DNA from: Nannochloropsis oceanica
Lineage: Eukaryota > Sar > Eustigmatophyceae > Eustigmatales > Monodopsidaceae
DNA length: 64,000 nucleotides
Assembly (NCBI GenBank): GCA_004519485.1
Contig: CP038131.1
Coordinates: forward strand, 269,501 to 333,500
Reading direction: 5' to 3'
Made by a program: the position numbers and the translations under genes. Shown here piece by piece: positions 12,644-21,966 of the stretch. How positions within the stretch are numbered: the first letter of the stretch is position 1; each line of letters opens with the position of its first letter. The notes under the pieces were generated by a model. The model was not told the origin of the DNA. It did no database searches and saw only the letters and a program-made list of their open reading frames with translations.

Positions 12644-14151
12644 CTACCCCCTTGCCGTCTTGGCGATACCAAGCAGCATCTCGTGCATCCGTGCTATGTC
12701 AATCGACTCTATCACTCGCACATTCGCCTCCTTCCCCTCCTTCCCTCTCATCTGCCCCTCCCAATCAATCACTGTCTGCCCCCTCCCATACGCCCCCTGC
12801 AACTCTACGTCCACAAAGCACTCCGCCGATTTCGTAACCACGCCCGGGTCCAGGGCCACTGCCATGGCAACCGCGTCACATATCAATGCACCCGCCAACC
12901 GCTCCTTATCTCGAATAAATGGACGCGTCACCCCTCGGAGAAAGGTACCAAGCCTCGAGCACGAGCCTTCGGCTTGAGTGAGGAAATCTTCCATGACGTC
13001 CCAGGCCACTGTATGTTGCTCGGTGGTTTCCCACGAGACCTGCGAGGGGGGAGGGAAAGAGGAAGGGAGGGAGGGAGAATTTGAGCCATAAGGCAAATTG
13101 TGACGATATTTCAAAAATGGAGAAGATAATAACATCTAAGCAAAAGAGATCCAAACAAATACACAAAGCTTTCCACGCACCAGCGTGGATTTGGAGAAGG
13201 CAGAGAGGACAATATGGGCGGCTTCGGGGTCTGTCAATGTAGAGACAGTCGGCGGTAGTAATGATAGATGAGTCACATGAATTAATGAGTCACCTTCTCC
13301 TCTCCTATATTTAAAATATCTTCTCCTTCCTCCATCCCGGGCGTGGAGAATCCGACGTACCCTTATGAAAGTTGAATTCACCGGTCAGGCTGACATTGCC
13401 CTTCGCCCGCGTCGTTCCCCCCATTATCACCACCTCCTTTACTGCACTCGCAAACCCCTCGTCGAGCTTACACGCCAGTGCCACGTTCGTCAAGGGTCCC
13501 AAAGCGACCAAGGTCACTTCACCGGGGTATTGCTTGCAGAGCCGGATCATGGCCAAGGTGGCATGCTCGGTTTCTATGTGGCGGGCATCGGCGTCGGGAA
13601 GGCCGGCGTCGCCAAGGCCATCCTGTCTATATGTTGCAAGAGCGAAAATACCCCATTAAGCCAATATACAGCATGGTCACTATCGTGTACATTTCTTTTA
13701 CATACCCATGCCATGGGAAGTACTTGTGAGTGCTGTGAAGGAGAGGCGAGGCACAGCCGCGATAGACGGGGATGCGGCGGGAGTCAAAGTGCGGTGTTTG
13801 CACGGGGAGGACGTCGAGTACCTTGGCAGCATTCTTGGCACATTGCTCTAGCATCGCATTGCCATGCACTGTTGTTACGGCTAGAATTTGTTCACTGAGT
13901 CGGGCGGCTTCACTGACGGCCATCATGATGGCAATAGCATCGTCGACGCCGGGGTCACAGTCGATAAGGAAGCGGCGCGCTGGAGAAAAAGCGGAGGGAA
14001 TAAAAGCAGCGGACATGAGTGCGTGCGAGGAGGAAGGAGCTAGAGCGGGTTGCCGGAGGGCCTGGACGGCGAGGTACCGCAGCGCCGCCAGCGTTCTGCC
14101 TGTGTGCAGTAGTGCGGAGGTTGAGTCGACAGCAGATGCGAGGCGGACCAT
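12644..14151 (-). CDS. Inosine-uridine-preferring nucleoside hydrolase
   Basis: Four exons: 14151-13706, 13626-13361, 13230-13181 and 13039-12644 (385 aa), phases 2, 1 and 0. The enzyme cleaves the N-glycosidic bond of nucleosides to ribose and free base, in nucleoside salvage. The calcium- and ribose-binding motif [13 protein letters not shown] sits near residue 75. The first splice rebuilds HGQDGLGD, and the second rebuilds [14 protein letters not shown], the conserved Asn-Phe/Asp loop. The C-terminal [13 protein letters not shown] carries the expected Asp. The N-terminal about 65 residues are Ala/Leu/Arg/Ser-rich and could be a mitochondrial presequence. The start is the first ATG after an upstream in-frame stop. 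The 50-base third exon is short but required by the frame and the family alignment. Confidence 0.93.
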
Positions 14152-14386
14152 GTTGGTTCGGCGATCTTCCGTCTTGAATGTAAATGCGGACACGACTTCT
14201 GCGAGGCTCGGACCCGCGTTACGGCTTCAAGTACTACGCGAAGCCATTTCCTGCCACGCGCAGGTCTGTTAGACGACGCTTAGCGCAATGCGAGCACCGA
14301 TGCCATATTACCCTCCCCTCCCCTCCCCCCTTCCCCCCCCCCTTTCTCTACGCAGCACAGGCTGCCTGGTCCCTCGCTCCTTTACC
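14152..14386. promoter_or_regulatory. Compact divergent promoter (nucleoside hydrolase / BtaB-like)
   Basis: Only 235 bases separate the two start codons. A C-rich tract at about 14310-14345 followed by CTACGCAG looks like a splice acceptor, and ACGCGCAG|GTCTGT at about 14262 like a donor, so the methyltransferase may have a 5' UTR intron or an upstream coding exon here. Unproven. Confidence 0.4.
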
Positions 14387-15971
14387 ATGTCTAGCAGCGA
14401 TACAGCCAAGGTTCCCATTGTGGAGTACTGTCCACCATCATCCTTCGCTACGGACATGAAGGTTTTAAAGCACATGTGGTTTGCAAAGATCGTTCCGGGG
14501 CAATCGCAGCAGGACCGGGTACGTGTCTTGGCTGGGTTCGAGTCGGGTTTCTGTAAGTCGCCTTCCCCCCCCCTCCCTAAATTCTGGGTATTACACAATG
14601 TATCATTTTAACTCCCTCCGCTCGCCCTACCTTCCCAAGCCTTCCTCTTATTCATTCCCTTTCGTCCTTCGAACGCCCCACCACCCTCATACCAACGCAG
14701 CTCGAATCCTTCTACAAACACCAAGCCGACCTGTATGACTCCTATCGTTTTCGGATGCTGCACGCTCGCATCCCAATGATTAAGGCCATGCCCCTCCCTC
14801 CCAAAGGCAAGGGTGTATGGTTGGACATTGGAGGAGGTAAGCTTATCGTTTTCGGGACGAAGAGTGGTGTAACAAGGATTGGCAAAGGCTCGTTATCAAC
14901 GATGATACGTACACACATGTAGGCACCGGCTCGAATCTCGAGTATTTCGCGGAGAATTTGAATCATTTTGCCAAGGTCATGGTGTTGGATTTGTGCCCTT
15001 CCTTGGCGGCGCAGGCCGAAGAGAGGGTGAAGCGGCATCCGGGATGGAGTTCCTTCGTCCAGGTAGGTGATGGGCAGTGGGCCCCTTACGACGCCCAACA
15101 ATTGCATTTTGTGGATTTACAATGCACAGGGAGGAAATGGGAGAGCAGGTGAGGGCGAGTGAGTTCCTCTTGGAGAGATGCCAAGAAGGCTTAGTAAGCA
15201 AAGCCTCAGCTCCCTCGTCCCCTCCCTTTTTCCTTTCCTCCCCTCCCATTCTCCTTTCCGTCATCGCTGCGGACTCCTGTGTCAAGGGAAAAACAAGACC
15301 TCCTTCCACCGATATAATGGACGTCGTTCCTTTGCGAAGAGCCTTGTAATTAACCCTCCCTCGCTCCCCCCCCCCCCCCCCCCTAAAGGTCATCGTCGCC
15401 GATGCTTGCGACGAAAAAGCTGTCAGTCTCCCGCCCGCCGGCTCCGTGGACGTCATCACCTTTTCCTATGCTTTGTCCATGATTCCTGACTGGAAAGCAG
15501 CCCTCGCCAATGCCAAGAGGCTGTTGAAAAAAGGTAGGGAGGGGAGTGGGAGGAAATGAGGATAGAAGGAAAGGCGGGGTACGTCATTTGTTTTTAGGAA
15601 CCAAGAGCCAATTACCGAAGATCTCATCTCTTATTTCTTCTTCTTTTCCTTCATCAAATCTTCTTTATCACCTTTTCCCTTTTTTTTCTTTTTCTTTCTT
15701 TGTTTCTTTTTTGCGACTCATATTTGTCAAACACCCAGGCGGCCATCTATGCGTGTGTGATTTCACGGTGGACGAGACACAGGGATGGGGAATGCAAACA
15801 ATGTGGAGTAAGATCTTCGCATCCGACCATGTATATTTACGCGCAGAGCACCGGCCGTTTCTGAGGGAGCAGTTTAAGGCCGTCCATGATGAGTTGGGCT
15901 TCGGCACATTCCCCTATGTCCCACCTGTAATGCGTGCGCCGTGGTACGTGTTTGTGGGGCAAAAGGTGTGA
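14387..15971 (+). CDS. BtaB-like betaine-lipid N-methyltransferase
   Basis: Five exons: 14387-14518, 14701-14836, 14923-15062, 15389-15533 and 15739-15971 (261 aa), all joining in frame. It is a SAM-dependent methyltransferase of the type that trimethylates diacylglyceryl-homoserine to the betaine lipid DGTS, an ER-linked membrane lipid of algae. Motif I is [14 protein letters not shown], built across intron 2. LDLCPSL follows, then [11 protein letters not shown], a signature of the BtaB family, and the C-terminal [16 protein letters not shown]. The N-terminal [15 protein letters not shown] also matches. In several eukaryotes this domain is fused to the BtaA aminocarboxypropyl-transferase domain. 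Here the frame ends right after the methyltransferase, so the partner must be encoded elsewhere. An upstream exon is possible. Confidence 0.85.
15366..15383 (+). repeat. Poly-C tract (18 C) at a splice acceptor
   Basis: Eighteen consecutive C lie just before TAAAG, the acceptor of exon 4 of the BtaB-like gene. It acts as an all-C polypyrimidine tract and is likely length-variable. Confidence 0.9.
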
Positions 15972-16266
15972 GGGATGAAAGGAAAAACACGGGGCAGTGG
16001 GAAATGCAAGGCGATGAATGCTTCGGAAAGTAACGAGAAAAAGAAGAAGAGAGTGGCGGCATGTCCGAATTATTCGGAGCTTTATTCAAAATCGTTGCTC
16101 TTGCTATTCCATTTGAAAATTTCGATCAATTTGTACATACATATATATTATCCTCTTTCCCCGCCCACCTTCATCTATTCTTCCTGAAAGAAGGAGACAC
16201 CCCCATAAGGTTCTATACATACACCCCTCCCTCACTCCCTTCCTCTTTCCGTCCTCCGCGCCTCCC

Positions 16267-17250
16267 TCAAAGCACGGGAATATTCTTGAAAGGTTTTCCA
16301 TACGCTTCCTTAAACACCACCGCCTCTGGTGGAAATCGGGGAGATTTCTTATGCACCCCTTCTCCTTTCCCAGCATCAGCAGCAGCATCAGTATGAGAGG
16401 GAAGCGGCAAAGGCATCTCAAATCCCGTGGAGACTACCAGAGGGATAGCATACCGCGGGGAGGGAATGCGCAAGACCTGCATGATCCTCCGACCATCAAA
16501 TCCCTCCATAGGACAGGTATCGAGCCCATGAGCACTGCAGGCCATGATGTACCACGAGGCAGCTATGGCGGTATTCTTGAAAGACCACGCTTCCAATGTA
16601 CTCACAGAAGGCATCGGTTGCAAAGGTGACATGGCCGTCGTGAAAAAATCTTTGAATGCATGAGCCAAATGACCCTTGCCAGCCAAAAATGAGACGCTGA
16701 AGGGAAGAGTGGCAAGGTATGCTTCGGGAAGCCCGCGCTCTTGTCGTTCCATGGCTTGCAGGCGCGGCACGAGCTTGACAGGATCGAGGTCCGCGGCAAA
16801 GACGGCCGTGATTGGGGCTTGGAGCACTCTAGCCTTGTTTGGGCCAAGCATGCAGGCAGCCAATCGTTGCTTCATCTCCTTGGATTGGACGATAGTGATG
16901 GTGTAGGGCTGGACGTTGAAACTAGTGGGGCTACGCAGGGTGAGGCCTAGGATGGCCGCCACTGTCTCGTCAGGCACTTGGCGGGTGGCGTCAAATACTT
17001 TGGTGCTGTGCCGGGCCAGTACAGCCTTGCGAAAGGCAGCGGTGCCAGTTGTGGTGGAGGACATCTCAAGTTCGTCCTCGTCGTCGACGTGGCTGGTGCT
17101 GGTGCTGAAGGGTGAGTGCAGAGGACATCTAGAGCGTGCATTTTGTGCAGATGACGGAGGTGTAAAGAGGTGGCGTATGCTGCAGCCTTTGTTGACCACG
17201 AACCGCCGGCAGGACATCCACAAGGATGCAGATGATAAAGTAGTTATCAT
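16267..17250 (-). CDS. Nitroreductase-family flavoprotein
   Basis: A single exon of 327 residues from the ATG at 17250; the frame runs 20 codons further upstream without another ATG. Nitroreductases are FMN-dependent NAD(P)H oxidoreductases acting on nitroaromatics, quinones or flavins. Visible family features are the FMN-phosphate-binding RHSTKVFDATRQVPDE with its leading Arg and Ser, then LRSPTSFNVQPYTITIVQS, KNTAIAASWYIMACSAHGLDT and MEGFDGRRIMQVL. The first about 75 residues are Ser/Arg-rich with little acid and resemble an organelle presequence. The closing SPRFPPEAVVFKEAYGKPF is typical of the bacterial NfsB/YdgI-like branch. The true substrate cannot be told from sequence. Confidence 0.9.
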   Translation of the reverse strand: MITTLSSASLWMSCRRFVVNKGCSIRHLFTPPSSAQNARSRCPLHSPFSTSTSHVDDEDELEMSSTTTGTAAFRKAVLARHSTKVFDATRQVPDETVAAILGLTLRSPTSFNVQPYTITIVQSKEMKQRLAACMLGPNKARVLQAPITAVFAADLDPVKLVPRLQAMERQERGLPEAYLATLPFSVSFLAGKGHLAHAFKDFFTTAMSPLQPMPSVSTLEAWSFKNTAIAASWYIMACSAHGLDTCPMEGFDGRRIMQVLRIPSPRYAIPLVVSTGFEMPLPLPSHTDAAADAGKGEGVHKKSPRFPPEAVVFKEAYGKPFKNIPVL

Positions 17251-17557
17251 GCTTTGTAGTAGATCCTGTGAGTATGTGATATGGGGGTGGTGGTGATGTA
17301 CAGTCTGCACCGAGGAGGGGTGGGGAGGTCACATCGAGCGGGCCAGGCTTTTTACCGTTTTTGGGTTCTTATGACACTCATCATGCCCCCTCCAGGTACC
17401 GCACGCATGCACAGGAAGAAGCGGCAGACAAGGAGAAGGGCATAGGCAAGTCACAAATTTACCCGCTTCGCATTTACAGGAGATTCTCAGCGTCTCAGCT
17501 CCACGCAGCTTCCCCTTCGCTTTGCCCCCTTGCCCCCCATCCCCGGCTCCCATTACT
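17251..17557. promoter_or_regulatory. Divergent promoter (nitroreductase / cap methyltransferase)
   Basis: 307 bases between two diverging start codons. C/T-rich toward the methyltransferase start. No element named. Confidence 0.4.
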
Positions 17558-19666
17558 ATGGCGACTGTCCCCAGCGCCCCCACGCCCACCATTGTTGACC
17601 AGCTGATTAAAAAAGGGGCCATGCTGCACAAGCTCTCCGTGGTGGACGACAAGAACAACGTCAGCTTGCTGGGCACCTTCCTGGACGACGCCCACGGCCC
17701 CCCAAGCCAGTCGATCCTCAATCACCTTATCTGCCGGAACGAATACGAAAAAAACTTACCCCTCGTCACCTCTCTCGACTCATTTGCCCTCATCGCCTAC
17801 TCAAAAGAAAAAGACTATCGGCGCACCTCTGACTTTGTCGGGTACTTGCAAGGCCGAAAAAAGGCAGCCAAAGTCTTCGTCGATAAGAGCGGTACTGGAG
17901 GCTACCTCTATCCCGGTCCCTCCCTTACCACTCCCGATGGCATCCCCTGCCTCCGTTGCTACTACGAGTCAGGCCGTTCCCGCAACATCAACAGCAGCAG
18001 CACCAACAAGAAACGCCTTGCCTCCCCCTCCATGGACGGACTTCCTGCAGTTCCCATCCCCACGGGCGCCTCGGTTGCGAAGCGTGCCCGAACGGCGGGC
18101 CGTATGCCACATTTTGAATATATACCTCCAGACCCCATTTCCCCCTCCAACCTACCTCTCTCTTTCCCCTCCTCATCCTCTCCAACAATAAGCGGGGAAG
18201 AAGGTCCTGTATATTTCCTAGGGCGAGAAGGCGAAAATGGCTCCGTCTCCACCTCCTTCACCTCCACCAATCTTTTCCCCCCACTACTCGACCCTTCTCA
18301 ATTCCCTTGTAGTCAAGACCCGCGTTTCAAGTACGTGCCACCCACGCCAATGAAAGGACAGATTCCGCCTCCTTTCTACCACGATCCCGATGCTTGTCCT
18401 GTCATCGAAGGACTTACCCTCACCCCCGACCAAGCCGCCCTCGCTTCCTCAGCAGTGGCGGCAGCAGCAGCAGTAACACGGCTGCCGCCATCACCTGGTG
18501 CAATACCAGGAAGAGGAGGAGAAGGAGGAGGAGGAGGAAGAGGAGGAGGAGGACGGGGGGGAGCAGCGTGGGGAAAAGATCAAAAGGTGGCCGAGGGTTT
18601 TTATAATCAGTTAAAGCGTGAGAAGGGCACGAGGAATCAGAGCCTTGTCTTCCACCTCCGCAAGCTCAACAACTGGGTGAAGGCCCAACTCATCAATTCC
18701 TTGAAGCCCGCACCTGTCAAGAAAGGTAAGGGAGGGGCGGGGAGGGAGCTGGAGGTTTTGGACCTGGCATGTGGGAAGGGCGGCGATTTCACTAAGTGGA
18801 GGGAGGTGAGTCGTCGTTACCCCATTGCCCGATATGTTGGTGTGGACATCGCAAAGAGTTCGTTGGTTGACGCCATTGGCAGGTATCATCAGGATAACCA
18901 TATAAGAGGGGCCCTGGGGTCAACTTTGACGTTGGCCTGTGCGGACTTGGGAGGGACAGATCTAGTCGAGGACGAGGTGGAGGTGTGGGAGGCGACGGAG
19001 GATAAATGGGACAAGCGGCCACTGCTGGATGAGGATGACACATTTGATTGCATTACGATGCAGTTTGCCTTGCATTACATGTTTGAGACGGAGGGGCGGG
19101 CGAGAAAGTTTCTGCAGGTGGTGGCGACGCATTTGAGGAAGGGGGGGAGTTTCATCGCGACTACTGTTGATGCCAGAGTGGTGGTGGAGATGTTGGTCGG
19201 TTTGGGGAGGAGGGAAGGAGGAAAAGGGGGGGAATGGGTGGCACGATTGGTGGATGAGAAGAAGAGGGAACTGTGTCGGTTGCAGGTGGATGACGCGACG
19301 TATCAGCAGTTATTGAGGCCGGCGAGAAGAGGAGGTGAAGGAGGGAAGGAGGAAGAAAAGGAAACGCCCTTTTGTGGGTTAAGGTACAAGTTTTTGTTGA
19401 GAGATGGGTTGGAGGAAAATGGAGCGGCGGATGCTGTCAATGCACCGGAATGGATGATCCCGTTACCATTTTTAGAGGCGGCTGCGAAGGAATATGGATT
19501 AAAGTTGGAAAAGGCGCAGAATTTTCATGAGTTGGTGGAGGAGCACAGAGCACATATTGATGGCGGACGGGCGGGGATACGTTGGGTGAATTATCAGGGG
19601 AGTATAAGTCCGACGGAGTGGGACATTGCGCGTATTTACGTGGCCTTGAAATTCACGAGGATATGA
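17558..19666 (+). CDS. RNMT: mRNA cap guanine-N7 methyltransferase with N-terminal extension
   Basis: A single exon of 702 residues from the first ATG. It transfers methyl from SAM to the cap guanine N7 in the nucleus. The catalytic domain occupies about residues 340-702: VLDLACGKGGDFTKW (SAM motif I), YVGVDIAKSS, FDCITMQFALHYMFE, LRKGGSFIATTVDA, and GLRYKFLLRDGL with VNAPEWMIP and FLEAAAKEYGLKL, the order seen in human RNMT and yeast Abd1. Yeast and animal enzymes are about 430-480 residues, so this one is far longer. Residues about 20-130 form a separate folded-looking unit ending FVGYLQGRKKAAKVFVD and GGYLYPG, which resembles a SPOC domain. Residues 130-340 are Pro/Ser/Gly-rich linker. The SPOC reading is tentative. 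Confidence 0.93.
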   Translation: MATVPSAPTPTIVDQLIKKGAMLHKLSVVDDKNNVSLLGTFLDDAHGPPSQSILNHLICRNEYEKNLPLVTSLDSFALIAYSKEKDYRRTSDFVGYLQGRKKAAKVFVDKSGTGGYLYPGPSLTTPDGIPCLRCYYESGRSRNINSSSTNKKRLASPSMDGLPAVPIPTGASVAKRARTAGRMPHFEYIPPDPISPSNLPLSFPSSSSPTISGEEGPVYFLGREGENGSVSTSFTSTNLFPPLLDPSQFPCSQDPRFKYVPPTPMKGQIPPPFYHDPDACPVIEGLTLTPDQAALASSAVAAAAAVTRLPPSPGAIPGRGGEGGGGGRGGGGRGGAAWGKDQKVAEGFYNQLKREKGTRNQSLVFHLRKLNNWVKAQLINSLKPAPVKKGKGGAGRELEVLDLACGKGGDFTKWREVSRRYPIARYVGVDIAKSSLVDAIGRYHQDNHIRGALGSTLTLACADLGGTDLVEDEVEVWEATEDKWDKRPLLDEDDTFDCITMQFALHYMFETEGRARKFLQVVATHLRKGGSFIATTVDARVVVEMLVGLGRREGGKGGEWVARLVDEKKRELCRLQVDDATYQQLLRPARRGGEGGKEEEKETPFCGLRYKFLLRDGLEENGAADAVNAPEWMIPLPFLEAAAKEYGLKLEKAQNFHELVEEHRAHIDGGRAGIRWVNYQGSISPTEWDIARIYVALKFTRI

Positions 19667-20024
19667 GGTGTGGCGTGGGAAGGAAGGGGGGAGGACGAGG
19701 GGGAGGAAATGAGGGAACGAGAACAAAAAGTCATAAAGATAAAGTCATTAAGATTATAAAGAGGCCATAATGCCATCTGATGCAGCACATCCCAAAGACA
19801 CACAAATGTAGCTATTTGATTTTAGTTTTGTGCTTGTTAAGGCGCGGCGCTTGAGTGTTATTCGCACGTCCTTGTGTTCCCTCACTATCTCCATTCCCTT
19901 ATACTTTCCGTTTTCACATTTTCCCTCCCTGCCAGACAATCTTGCTTGATCACACAAACCTAATCTCCGTCTAGTTGGTCCTGAATACATGCTTTGCTTA
20001 TATAAATCAGGTGGAAAAATATTG
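19667..20024. other. Convergent intergenic region
   Basis: 358 bases between two gene ends. The plus strand changes from G/A-rich just after the cap methyltransferase stop to C/T-rich before the next gene. No gene seen. Confidence 0.4.
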
Positions 20025-21410
20025 CTATCGCTGCTGGCTTCCCGCCGCCCGCCCTCCCTCCCCACCCTTACTCTCCTCCACTCCTCCTGGATGCCCCTTC
20101 CGCACTCTTCTCTTCCCCTCCTTCCCCTTAGTCCTCTTCTTTTTGCCTCCCTTTCCTACCACTTCCTCCTTTCTTTCCTCTTCTGAAATGATCCGTTCGT
20201 TTAAGGTAGCCATGACGTGTTCTAGATCCAAGAGCCGCCGCTCGAGGCTCTGACCAACCACTTGCTCAAATCCCGAAATTTTGGTCTCCATTGACCTCAT
20301 TCTCTCCGCGATTTTGTCTTCTGTCCTCTTGTACGTCGATCCAACGTACCCTTTCGTTTTCTTACTCACCACCGCCAGCATCTTCCCCATCACGTCATTC
20401 AAGGCCTCTGCAACCACTGCTCCCTCCCCGCCACTCCCAACCAGCGCCACCTGATTCGCATTATTCCTCGTCGCGACCACCCCCCCTCCCCGATATTGCC
20501 CCTGCTGCTGCTGCTGCTGCTGCTGCTGTATGGACCACCCTCTCCTTTCCCCTCCTCCGAGAGCAATCATGCTTGTGGTGGTGCCCCTCATTCCGCTGGT
20601 GCCTGCATGCCTGACCTGCCCCTCTATGGCCAATGGCCCCTGCATCGAGCTTATGCTGCTGACAATATTCGATTTATGCCTCGTATTTGCGTCGCCCACC
20701 AAAACGGATAAACGGAACACGTACACTTCCTTTGCATCCTCTGCATGCGGGGTTAGCCGCAGCTGCAAGAGAGCTATACGTGCCTCAGGGAGGTCAGCAG
20801 CGCTGAATTTGTAGTGGTATTTGAAGGGATGGTCGACCGCGGGACGACCCTTGAGGCCCCCGATATGGACATACTCGCCCGATGCGCCTCGTCCGCCTTT
20901 GAGCACGTAGAGCTCAACGGCTTTGGCCGAGACGACCATTTCGAGATAGGAGACACAGGATTCGTTTTCCATGGTTACTGAGTTTTGGTGGAAGGGTGGT
21001 AGGTGATTGGCGGTGAGTTGAAGGGAAGAGAGCATGGAGTCTTGCCTCGGGGAGTGGATGCATGAAATTAAAATGGGAACAGGAACCTCCGAATCTGTCT
21101 GGAGTTTTTTGAGGTTTGGCTCGTATGAGGGTAAGGGGCCGGCATGCACAGAGCTGCCTTCAAGCTCCTCGACACCTACTTTCGTAAACTATCCACGCAT
21201 TTTCATTGCCACATGCCTCCTACCCCTTCCTTGATATACACACTTCCAATGCCACTCAAATTACGTACCGTGGAGGAAACAGCCCCGAGGGCCTGCCTGC
21301 AAGGGGCGAGCAAGCTTGACCTCGTTTAGGGAGTGGACCTGGCCAAGCTCGAACTTGTTACCCCCGTTGAACTGCGTGATCCCATCCCAGTTGGAACGCA
21401 CGTACGGCAT
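20025..21410 (-). CDS. PAAT-like (C10orf88-like) protein, tentative
   Basis: Two exons: 21410-21269 and 21175-20025 (430 aa), phase 1. The intron carries donor GTACGT and acceptor AAGTAG, and joining continues the frame. Residues about 120-205 contain a beta-rich block (CVSYLEMVVSAKAVELYV, then GEYVHIGGLKG, then a run of LRLTP and VYVFRLSVLV). In spacing it resembles the N-terminal domain of the human mitochondrial ATPase-associated protein PAAT. A nine-Gln run (about residue 255), a Gly-rich segment, a helical part with TKISGFEQVVGQSLERRL that may form a coiled coil, and a very basic tail follow. I am not sure of the family. A general carbohydrate- or peptide-binding beta-sandwich is the alternative. 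Confidence 0.7.
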
Positions 21411-21966
21411 GCTTGATTCCTATGGGTGGGCTGAAAGGATGGAAGGCAGAGCGTGTCTTTCGATGTTCCGTGCAAGCAGAACTGGGCCGAGGTAAAGGGG
21501 GGGTGGGTTTGACGTGCTGTGGAAGGTGTGTCGCAGGTGGGTGAGTTGTGTGTACTGGTTTTGTAAACAGAGGCGCAAGATCAGCAAAGCGACAGATCGA
21601 GCTCGCCAGTTCAATCGGCTGACAAATGGAGGAGGCGTTGGAGAGATCTAGAAGCGTGTGTGGGCTTGGGATGACGACGACGGGTGCACTGCAACGAGAT
21701 AATGGTATGGATCCAAACGGCTCAGGCTCAAGCGTTGCCGCGCATTTGAAATGTCGCGCAATTTATGACGTCGCTGCCTGCTGCCTGCGAGCATTCAGCG
21801 CACCATTTGTCGTCGGAAGAGCGCGGGCTACACGCATCAATAATGACGAAAGCCCACATACACAGGTCGTAAAATCAAATCCATCGGATGCCGCCAACAT
21901 GGGCCTCCTGACTCTGCCCCTCCCGCCATCCCTCATCCATCTCCCTTTACACCACAATCATCAATA
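21411..21966. promoter_or_regulatory. Divergent promoter region (PAAT-like / RluA)
   Basis: 556 bases between two diverging genes. No recognised element. The 150 bases before the RluA start hold short in-frame codons without clear structure. Confidence 0.4.

Noticed and set aside
14530-14560. GGGTTCGAGTC inside a BtaB-gene intron as a tRNA T-arm
   Set aside because: Isolated motif, no cloverleaf around it; the segment is the 5' part of a well-placed intron.
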